A stretch of 6,613 bases of DNA from UBA1189 sp964570685 (GTDB lineage Bacteria; Bacteroidota; Bacteroidia; Bacteroidales; Bacteroidaceae): contig CAZMZC010000098.1 of the NCBI GenBank assembly GCA_964570685.1, positions 1-6,613 of the forward strand, in the 5' to 3' direction. Shown in pieces: positions 1-5,641 of this stretch. A program made the translations under genes and the position numbers. The notes under the pieces are model-generated. The model was not told the DNA's origin and searched no databases. It saw nothing but the letters and a program-made list of their open reading frames with translations. How positions within the stretch are numbered: position 1 is the stretch's first letter; each line of letters begins with the position of its first letter.

Positions 1-35
1 TCAGTGTAAAGGGCGAATTCCCCGGTAATAACTAA
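1..35 (+). CDS. rplK: 50S ribosomal protein L11, C-terminal end only
   Basis: Only the last ten complete codons and the stop are inside the window. Read in the frame starting at base 3 they give SVKGEFPGNN followed by TAA at 33-35; bases 1-2 are the end of a split codon. This tail matches what I recall of Bacteroidales L11, which ends with a short KGEFP-type extension after the conserved SMG segment. L11 binds 23S rRNA in the GTPase-associated centre. Gene order supports the call, because rplK directly precedes rplA in most bacteria. The gap to rplA is 15 bases, so the two are almost certainly co-transcribed. With so few residues, the identification leans on context as much as on sequence. 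Confidence 0.85.
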   Translation, partial: SVKGEFPGNN

Positions 36-50
36 AAAACTTCAATTAGA

Positions 51-749
51 ATGGGTAAACTGACAAAAAATCAAAAGTTGGCCGCTTCCAAGATTGAAGA
101 GGGTAAGGTATACACCTTGAAGGAGGCTGCAAGCTTGGTGAAGGAAATCACTACCACCAAGTTTGACGCTTCGGTTGATATTGACGTACGTTTGGGCGTT
201 GACCCCCGTAAGGCAAATCAGATGGTTCGTGGTGTCGTATCTCTTCCCAACGGTACTGGTAAGGTGGTACGTGTGCTTGCACTCTGTACTTCAGACCAGG
301 AAGCCGCAGCTAAGGAAGCTGGTGCCGATTATGTTGGTCTCGATGAATATATTGAGAAGATCAAAGGTGGATGGACAGATGTTGATGTAATCATCACCAT
401 GCCGTCTATCATGGGTAAGATTGGTGCCCTCGGTCGTATATTGGGTCCCCGTGGCTTGATGCCCAACCCCAAGAGTGGTACTGTAACTATGGATGTTGCC
501 AAAGCTGTTAAGGAAGTTAAGCAGGGTAAGATTGACTTTAAGGTAGACAAGTCTGGTATCGTACATACTTCTATCGGTAAGGTTTCTTTCACACCTGAAG
601 CTATCCGTGAGAACGCTAAGGAGTTTATTGCTACTATCAATAAGCTGAAACCTAGCGCAGCCAAGGGCACATATATCAAGAGCATTTATCTTTCAAGTAC
701 CATGAGCCGTGGTATCAAGATTGATCCCAAGTCATGTGATGAAAATTAA
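51..749 (+). CDS. rplA: 50S ribosomal protein L1
   Basis: L1 binds 23S rRNA at the mobile L1 stalk and helps release deacylated tRNA from the E site. In many bacteria it also represses translation of its own rplK-rplA mRNA. The 232 residues match the usual length (about 230). Visible family features are the N-terminal basic helix (residues 1-30), PRKANQMVRG near 52-61, the PNGTGK segment at 66-71, the L1 signature around 127-140 (LGRILGPRGLMPNP) and the C-terminal SSTMSRGIKID at 215-225, whose Thr-Met pair belongs to the conserved rRNA-binding face. The ATG at 51 gives the family-typical N terminus and lies 15 bases after the rplK stop. No Shine-Dalgarno sequence precedes it; the gap is A-rich. 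Any L1 operator upstream of rplK would lie outside the window. Nothing looks truncated or unusual. Confidence 0.98.
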   Translation: MGKLTKNQKLAASKIEEGKVYTLKEAASLVKEITTTKFDASVDIDVRLGVDPRKANQMVRGVVSLPNGTGKVVRVLALCTSDQEAAAKEAGADYVGLDEYIEKIKGGWTDVDVIITMPSIMGKIGALGRILGPRGLMPNPKSGTVTMDVAKAVKEVKQGKIDFKVDKSGIVHTSIGKVSFTPEAIRENAKEFIATINKLKPSAAKGTYIKSIYLSSTMSRGIKIDPKSCDEN

Positions 750-764
750 TGAACCAAGTAAGTT

Positions 765-1283
765 ATGAAAAAGGAAGATAAAGGACAGATTATAGCTCAA
801 TTGGCTGAAACCATTCAAGCATATCCTCACTTCTACCTCGTAGACGTGACAGCGCTCGATGCTACTGCTACAAGCGAGTTGAGAAGAAAGTGCTTCAAGC
901 AGGAGATTAAGATGGTCGTTGTGAAGAATACTCTTCTTCAGAAGGCTCTCGAGTCTCTTGAAGGCGACTTCTCTCCCTTGTATGGTTCGCTGAAGGGTAC
1001 TACCGCTCTGTTCTTCTGTCAGACAGCTAATGTTCCTGCACGTTTGTTGAAGGAATATGCTGACAAGAAGGCTGAGACTCCCGTACTCAAGGCTGCATAT
1101 GCTGAGGAAGGTTTCTATGTGGGCGCAGATCAGCTCGCAGCTCTTACAAGCATCAAGAGCAAGAACGAAGTTATTGCCGAAATCGTTGCATTGCTGCAAT
1201 CACCGGCCAAGAACGTTGTTTCAGCTCTTCAATCAGGTGGTAACACCATTCACGGAGTACTCAAGACACTCGGTGAGAGATAA
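765..1283 (+). CDS. rplJ: 50S ribosomal protein L10
   Basis: L10 anchors the L7/L12 dimers to the 50S subunit, forming the flexible stalk that recruits translation factors. The 172-residue length is normal. The N-terminal rRNA-binding domain (about residues 1-130) carries the family segment VVVKNTLLQKAL at 51-62, equivalent to the NTLL motif of the Escherichia coli protein, and YGSLKGTTALFF at 73-84. The C-terminal part (about 136-172), with LLQSPAKN and ALQSGGNTIHGVLKTL, ends in the helical tail that binds L7/L12 dimers. The ATG at 765 starts the protein at the usual place (MKKEDK) only 15 bases after the rplA stop, with no Shine-Dalgarno sequence. That gap is too short for the structured L10-binding leader found before rplJ in Escherichia coli and Bacillus, so autoregulation, if present, must use another site. 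Confidence 0.98.
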   Translation: MKKEDKGQIIAQLAETIQAYPHFYLVDVTALDATATSELRRKCFKQEIKMVVVKNTLLQKALESLEGDFSPLYGSLKGTTALFFCQTANVPARLLKEYADKKAETPVLKAAYAEEGFYVGADQLAALTSIKSKNEVIAEIVALLQSPAKNVVSALQSGGNTIHGVLKTLGER

Positions 1284-1321
1284 TCAAATTAAATTAAAAC
1301 TAATCTTAAAATTATACGAAA
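1284..1321 (+). promoter_or_regulatory. A/T-rich translation leader of rplL
   Basis: This 38-base gap between rplJ and rplL contains 33 A or T residues and has ACGAAA immediately before the ATG. It has no purine-rich Shine-Dalgarno match and no hairpin that I can see. In Bacteroidota, unstructured A-rich leaders are known to support strong initiation without a Shine-Dalgarno sequence. L7/L12 is needed in several copies per ribosome, so a highly accessible leader here fits the need for more translation of rplL than of its neighbours. The composition is seen; the role is inferred. I found no convincing TAnnTTTG promoter element in it. Confidence 0.45.
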
Positions 1322-1699
1322 ATGGCAGATTTGAAAGCTTTTGCAGAACAACTTGTTAACTTGACAGTAAAGGAAGTTAATGAACTTGCAACTATCCTTA
1401 AGGAAGAATATGGTATCGAACCCGCTGCTGCAGCTGTTGCTGTTGCTGCTGGTCCCGCAGCTGGTGCCGCTGAGGCCGCTGAGGAGAAGACATCTTTTGA
1501 TGTAGTGTTGAAGAGCGCAGGTGCAGCTAAGCTCCAGGTAGTTAAGGCTGTGAAGGAAGTTTGCGGTCTCGGTTTGAAGGAGGCTAAGGACTTGGTAGAC
1601 GGCGCTCCCAGCGTAGTTAAGGAAGGTCTTGCTAAGGACGAGGCTGAGAACTTGAAGAAGGCTCTCGAAGAGGCTGGTGCTGAGGTAGAACTTAAGTAA
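1322..1699 (+). CDS. rplL: 50S ribosomal protein L7/L12
   Basis: L7/L12 forms the multi-copy dimers of the 50S stalk that contact EF-Tu, EF-G, IF2 and release factors and stimulate their GTPase activity. The 125-residue protein shows the standard three parts. Residues 1-31 form the dimerisation domain, which binds L10. Residues 34-55 form a flexible hinge made almost entirely of Ala, Val, Gly and Pro. Residues 57-125 form the globular factor-binding domain with TSFDVVL at 57-63 and the highly conserved GLGLKEAKDLVDGAP at 82-96. The hinge-coding DNA (about 1424-1480) is low in complexity because of repeated GCN codons, not because of an independent repeat element. The start is fixed by the family N terminus (MADLKAFAEQLV). 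A terminator-like hairpin begins 24 bases after the stop. Confidence 0.98.
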   Translation: MADLKAFAEQLVNLTVKEVNELATILKEEYGIEPAAAAVAVAAGPAAGAAEAAEEKTSFDVVLKSAGAAKLQVVKAVKEVCGLGLKEAKDLVDGAPSVVKEGLAKDEAENLKKALEEAGAEVELK

Positions 1700-1705
1700 C
1701 AGCAG

Positions 1706-1717
1706 CCTGTCGACAGG
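1706..1717. repeat. Perfect 12-bp palindrome in the rplL-rpoB gap
   Basis: CCTGTCGACAGG is exactly self-complementary. It lies 6 bases after the rplL stop codon and 5 bases before the terminator hairpin. In RNA it could fold as a small CCTG/CAGG stem with a TCGA loop. In DNA it could be a binding site for a dimeric protein. The symmetry is certain, but a function is not shown. It could be chance, a 3'-end stabiliser for the rplL mRNA, or part of the attenuator. Confidence 0.45.
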
Positions 1718-1722
1718 TAAAC

Positions 1723-1761
1723 GGTTAAGAATCCCCTTGATTTGGGGTTCTTAACCTTTTT
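1723..1761 (+). terminator. Intrinsic terminator / attenuator between rplL and rpoB
   Basis: The left arm GGTTAAGAATCCCC (1723-1736) pairs with the right arm GGGGTTCTTAACC (1744-1756), giving 13 base pairs with a single bulged T at 1732 and a 7-base loop (1737-1743). Five T's follow at once (1757-1761). This is a textbook Rho-independent terminator oriented on the + strand. It lies between the ribosomal protein genes and the polymerase genes, where Escherichia coli has a partial attenuator that lowers rpoBC expression relative to rplJL. I infer the same purpose here. The T-tract is short and interrupted by G, which fits partial read-through, but the efficiency cannot be read from sequence. 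RNA processing is an alternative role. Confidence 0.8.
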
Positions 1762-1774
1762 GTGCCTAAATTTC
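1741..1774 (+). promoter_or_regulatory. Weak candidate Bacteroides-type promoter for rpoB
   Basis: TAAATTTC at 1767-1774 matches the Bacteroidota -7 consensus TAnnTTTG at all but the last base. A TTTG at 1741-1744 lies 22 bases upstream, slightly farther than the usual spacing of about 19-21 for the -33 element. Transcription would then begin near 1780, leaving a leader of about 20 bases before the rpoB ATG. The -33 element would overlap the terminator loop and right arm. In an A/T-rich gap such a match arises easily by chance, so this is only a candidate for independent rpoBC transcription downstream of the terminator. Confidence 0.2.
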
Positions 1775-1800
1775 TTTTAAGTTCTTAAAACTATCATCCA

Positions 1801-4800
1801 ATGTCTTCAAATACTGTAAACCAAAGAATTAACTTTGCTTCAATCAAGAACCCGGTAGAATGTCCGGATTTCTTGGAAGTACAATTGAAGTCATTCAAAG
1901 ACTTCCTTCAATTAGACACTCCCCCTGAAAAACGTAAGAATGATGGTCTTTATAAGGTGTTTGCGGAGAATTTCCCTATCGCAGATACCCGTAATAACTT
2001 TGTTCTTGAGTTTTTGGATTACTATATCGATCCGCCCCGCTACTCTACCGCTGAGTGCTTGGAGCGCGGTTTGACATATTGTGTCCCCTTAAAAGCCAAG
2101 TTGAAATTGTATTGTACTGATCCCGATCATGAGGATTTTGATACAGTAATACAAGATGTTTTCTTGGGTCCTATCCCTTACATGACCGAGCAGGGTACGT
2201 TCATCATCAATGGTGCTGAACGCGTAGTCGTTTCTCAGCTCCATCGTTCTCCTGGTGTTTTCTTCGGTCAGAGCGTTCATGCTAATGGTACGCAGCTTTA
2301 TTCAGCACGTATTATTCCATTCAAGGGCTCTTGGATTGAGTTTGCTACGGACATAAACAATGTGATGTATGCATACATCGATCGTAAGAAGAAGTTGCCC
2401 GTGACGACGCTGCTGCGCGCCATCGGTTTTGAAAATGATAAGGATATCCTTGAGATATTCAACTTGGCAGAGGAGGTGAAGGTCAACAAGACAAACTTGA
2501 AGAAAGTGGTTGACCGTAAATTGGCTGCAAGAATATTGAAGACACGTGTAGAGGACTTCGTTGATGCTGATACCGGTGAAGTGGTATCTATCGAGCGTAA
2601 CGAGGTACTCTTTGACCGTGAGACAGTATTGGACGAAGACGTAATTGCAGAAATCTTGGAGTCGGGCGTTGAGACTATCCTTGTGCACAAGGAAGCCGCC
2701 AACCAGTCTGACTACTCTATTATATTCAATACCCTACAGAAGGACCCCAGTAACTCTGAAAAGGAGGCTGTGCTCTACATCTACCGTCAGCTGCGTAATG
2801 CAGACCCTGCTGATGATGCCAGTGCACGTGAGGTTATCAACAACCTCTTCTTCTCTGACAAGCGTTACGACCTGGGTGAGGTAGGGCGTTATCGTATCAA
2901 TAAGAAGCTTAATCTGACGACTGATATCAATGTTGGTGTACTCACAAAGGAGGATATCATCGAGATTATCAAGTATCTTATTGAGTTGGTTAACTCAAAG
3001 GCTGTAGTCGATGATATCGACCACTTGAGTAACCGTCGCGTACGTACCGTAGGTGAGCAGTTGGCCAATCAGTTTGCCATCGGCTTGGCTCGTATGTCGC
3101 GTACCATTCGCGAGCGTATGAACGTTCGCGACAATGAGGTATTCACCCCGACTGATTTGATCAATGCCAAGACGGTATCGTCGGTTATCAACTCTTTCTT
3201 CGGTACGAATGCCTTGTCACAGTTTATGGATCAGACCAACCCGTTGGCTGAGATAACCCATAAGCGTCGTATGTCAGCCCTTGGCCCTGGCGGTCTCTCT
3301 CGCGAGCGTGCTGGTTTCGAGGTTCGTGACGTACACTATACGCACTATGGTCGTCTTTGTCCTATTGAGACTCCTGAAGGTCCGAACATTGGTTTGATTT
3401 CTTCTTTGTGTATTTATGCTAAGATTAATCACCTTGGTTTTATTGAGACTCCTTATCGTAAGGTAACCAATGCTAAGGTTGACCTCTCTCCTGCGGGTTT
3501 GGTATATCTTTCTGCAGAAGAGGAGGAAGATAAGATTATCGCTCAGGGAAATGCTCCGTTGAATGATAAGGGTGGCTTCATCCGCAAGAAGGTTAAGGCT
3601 CGTCGTGATGCCGATTATCCAGTGGTTGACCCAGACCAAGTAGAGTTGATGGATGTATCTCCACAGCAGATTGCTTCTATCGCTGCTTCGCTCATTCCGT
3701 TCCTTGAGCACGACGATGCTAACCGTGCCTTGATGGGTTCTAACATGATGCGTCAGGCGGTTCCCTTGATGCGTAGTGAGGCTCCTATCGTAGGTACTGG
3801 TATTGAGAAACAGTTGGCAGAGGACTCACGTACCCAGCTTGTTGCCGAGGGCGATGGTGTGGTTGAGTACGTTGATGCCGCTACTATCAAGATATTGTAT
3901 GATCGTACTGAGGACGAGGAGTTTGTGAGCTTCGATTCTGCATTGAAGGAGTACAAGGTTCCCAAGTTCCAGCGTACGAACCAGAATATGACTATCGACC
4001 TTCGTCCTATCTGTGAGAAGGGACAGCGTGTAAAGAAGGGTGATATCCTTACCGAGGGCTACTCTACCGAGAATGGTGAGTTGGCATTGGGTAAGAATCT
4101 CTTGGTGGCATACATGCCTTGGAAGGGTTACAACTATGAGGATGCTATCGTACTTAACGAACGCGTGGTACGCGAGGATATCCTTACTTCGGTACACGTT
4201 GAGGAGTTCATCCTTGAGGTTCGTGAGACCAAGCGTGGTATGGAGGAGTTGACTTCTGACATTCCTAATGTGAGTGAAGACGCGACCAAGGATTTGGATG
4301 AAAATGGTATTATTCGTATTGGCGCGACAGTTGAGCCTGGCGACATCCTTATCGGTAAGATTACTCCGAAGGGAGAGTCTGACCCCTCACCCGAAGAGAA
4401 GTTGCTTCGTGCTATCTTTGGTGATAAGGCCGGAGATGTGAAGGATGCTTCGTTGAAGGCTTCTCCTTCATTGAAGGGTGTAGTAATTGACAAGAAACTT
4501 TTCTCACGTGCTATTAAGTCTCGTAGCTCTAAGTTGGCCGATAAGGCATTGATGCCTAAGATTGATGAGGAATTTGACGAGCGTGCAGGCGAGTTCAAGA
4601 AGATTTTGGTTGATAAGCTGCTTGCTTTGACCGAAGGTCTCGTGTCACAGGGTGTGAAGGACTATGTAGGTGTTGAGGTTGTGGCCAAGGGGGGCAAGTT
4701 TACAAAGAAGAACCTGCAGGAACTTGACTATACTTCAATTCAGCTCAGTGGTTGGACAGAGGATGAGCATCGTAATGGTATGATTAGCCAGCTCATCATT

Positions 4801-5613
4801 AACTATATCCGCAAGTATAAGGAGCTTGATGCAGAGATTAAGCGTAAGAAGTTTGCTATCACCATTGGTGATGAATTACCTTCGGGTATCATGCAGATGG
4901 CTAAGGTATATATTGCCAAGAAACGTAAGATTGGTGTTGGTGATAAGATGGCCGGTCGTCACGGTAACAAAGGTATTGTATCGCGCGTAGTGCGTCAGGA
5001 GGATATGCCGTTTCTGGAGGATGGTACTCCAGTAGATATCGTGCTCAACCCGTTGGGTGTGCCTTCTCGTATGAACATCGGTCAGATATTCGAGACTGTT
5101 CTTGGTCATGCAGGTCGCAAGTTGGGTGTTAAGTTTGCTACACCTATCTTTGATGGTGCAACACTCGATGACCTCTCTGTTTGGACTGACAAGGCAGGTT
5201 TGCCTCGCTATGGTAAGACCTACCTTTACGACGGTGGTACTGGTGACCGTTTCGACCAACCTGCTACTGTGGGTGTGACTTATATGCTGAAGCTCGGTCA
5301 TATGGTTGAAGATAAGATGCACGCCCGTTCTATCGGTCCGTACTCACTTATCACTCAGCAACCTCTTGGGGGTAAGGCACAGTTCGGTGGTCAGCGTTTC
5401 GGAGAGATGGAGGTTTGGGCACTCGAGGCTTTCGGTGCCGCTCATATCCTGCAAGAGATCCTTACTATCAAGTCTGATGACGTGGTAGGTCGTGCAAAGG
5501 CTTACGAAGCTATTGTTAAGGGTGATTCTATGCCTACTCCGGGCATACCAGAGTCTCTCAATGTATTGTTGCACGAGTTGCGCGGTTTAGGCTTGAGCGT
5601 TACCCTCGAATAA
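1801..5613 (+). CDS. rpoB: DNA-directed RNA polymerase subunit beta
   Basis: RpoB forms one side of the RNA polymerase active-site cleft. The 1270 residues fit Bacteroidales beta subunits and are shorter than the 1342 of Escherichia coli. In order I see VVVSQLHRSPGVFF at 142-155, the rifampicin-binding cluster at 472-494 (LSQFMDQ to SAL), cluster II PIETPEGPNIGLI at 521-533, and GYNYEDAI at 776-783, whose Glu780 and Asp781 correspond to E. coli Glu813/Asp814. GDKMAGRHGNKG follows at 1047-1058 with active-site Lys1049 and Lys1057 (E. coli Lys1065/Lys1073), then QQPLGGKAQFGGQRFGEMEV at 1186-1205, which interacts with beta prime. About 110 residues between 900 and 1014 occupy the site of the E. 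coli lineage insert SI2. His487, Asp477 and Ser492 keep the rifampicin-sensitive residues. The ATG at 1801 gives the family N terminus and has no Shine-Dalgarno sequence. No frameshift or truncation. Confidence 0.99.
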   Translation: MSSNTVNQRINFASIKNPVECPDFLEVQLKSFKDFLQLDTPPEKRKNDGLYKVFAENFPIADTRNNFVLEFLDYYIDPPRYSTAECLERGLTYCVPLKAKLKLYCTDPDHEDFDTVIQDVFLGPIPYMTEQGTFIINGAERVVVSQLHRSPGVFFGQSVHANGTQLYSARIIPFKGSWIEFATDINNVMYAYIDRKKKLPVTTLLRAIGFENDKDILEIFNLAEEVKVNKTNLKKVVDRKLAARILKTRVEDFVDADTGEVVSIERNEVLFDRETVLDEDVIAEILESGVETILVHKEAANQSDYSIIFNTLQKDPSNSEKEAVLYIYRQLRNADPADDASAREVINNLFFSDKRYDLGEVGRYRINKKLNLTTDINVGVLTKEDIIEIIKYLIELVNSKAVVDDIDHLSNRRVRTVGEQLANQFAIGLARMSRTIRERMNVRDNEVFTPTDLINAKTVSSVINSFFGTNALSQFMDQTNPLAEITHKRRMSALGPGGLSRERAGFEVRDVHYTHYGRLCPIETPEGPNIGLISSLCIYAKINHLGFIETPYRKVTNAKVDLSPAGLVYLSAEEEEDKIIAQGNAPLNDKGGFIRKKVKARRDADYPVVDPDQVELMDVSPQQIASIAASLIPFLEHDDANRALMGSNMMRQAVPLMRSEAPIVGTGIEKQLAEDSRTQLVAEGDGVVEYVDAATIKILYDRTEDEEFVSFDSALKEYKVPKFQRTNQNMTIDLRPICEKGQRVKKGDILTEGYSTENGELALGKNLLVAYMPWKGYNYEDAIVLNERVVREDILTSVHVEEFILEVRETKRGMEELTSDIPNVSEDATKDLDENGIIRIGATVEPGDILIGKITPKGESDPSPEEKLLRAIFGDKAGDVKDASLKASPSLKGVVIDKKLFSRAIKSRSSKLADKALMPKIDEEFDERAGEFKKILVDKLLALTEGLVSQGVKDYVGVEVVAKGGKFTKKNLQELDYTSIQLSGWTEDEHRNGMISQLIINYIRKYKELDAEIKRKKFAITIGDELPSGIMQMAKVYIAKKRKIGVGDKMAGRHGNKGIVSRVVRQEDMPFLEDGTPVDIVLNPLGVPSRMNIGQIFETVLGHAGRKLGVKFATPIFDGATLDDLSVWTDKAGLPRYGKTYLYDGGTGDRFDQPATVGVTYMLKLGHMVEDKMHARSIGPYSLITQQPLGGKAQFGGQRFGEMEVWALEAFGAAHILQEILTIKSDDVVGRAKAYEAIVKGDSMPTPGIPESLNVLLHELRGLGLSVTLE

Positions 5614-5641
5614 GACGTTTCATCTTTCAGTTTAGAAAATT

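Noticed and set aside
732..1199. Antisense open frame of 155 codons opposite rplJ
   Set aside because: rplJ is a clear family member in the + frame over the same bases; no leader, neighbours or recognisable protein support a gene on the other strand.
1057..1359. Open frame bridging the end of rplJ, the gap and the start of rplL
   Set aside because: It overlaps two certain genes in another frame, and its translation resembles no protein family that I recognise.
1424..1480. GCN-rich low-complexity tract in rplL
   Set aside because: It encodes the Ala/Gly/Pro hinge normal for L7/L12, so it needs no explanation as a separate repeat element.
3390..3480. Locally more T-rich codon choice in rpoB after the rifampicin region
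   Set aside because: The shift is short, the protein stays conserved through it, and there is no breakpoint or foreign sequence to support recombination.
3274..3711. Antisense and alternate-frame open frames inside rpoB (also at 2298-2702, 3826-4197, 4134-4598 and 4876-5322)
   Set aside because: All are shadows of one continuous, conserved rpoB reading frame.
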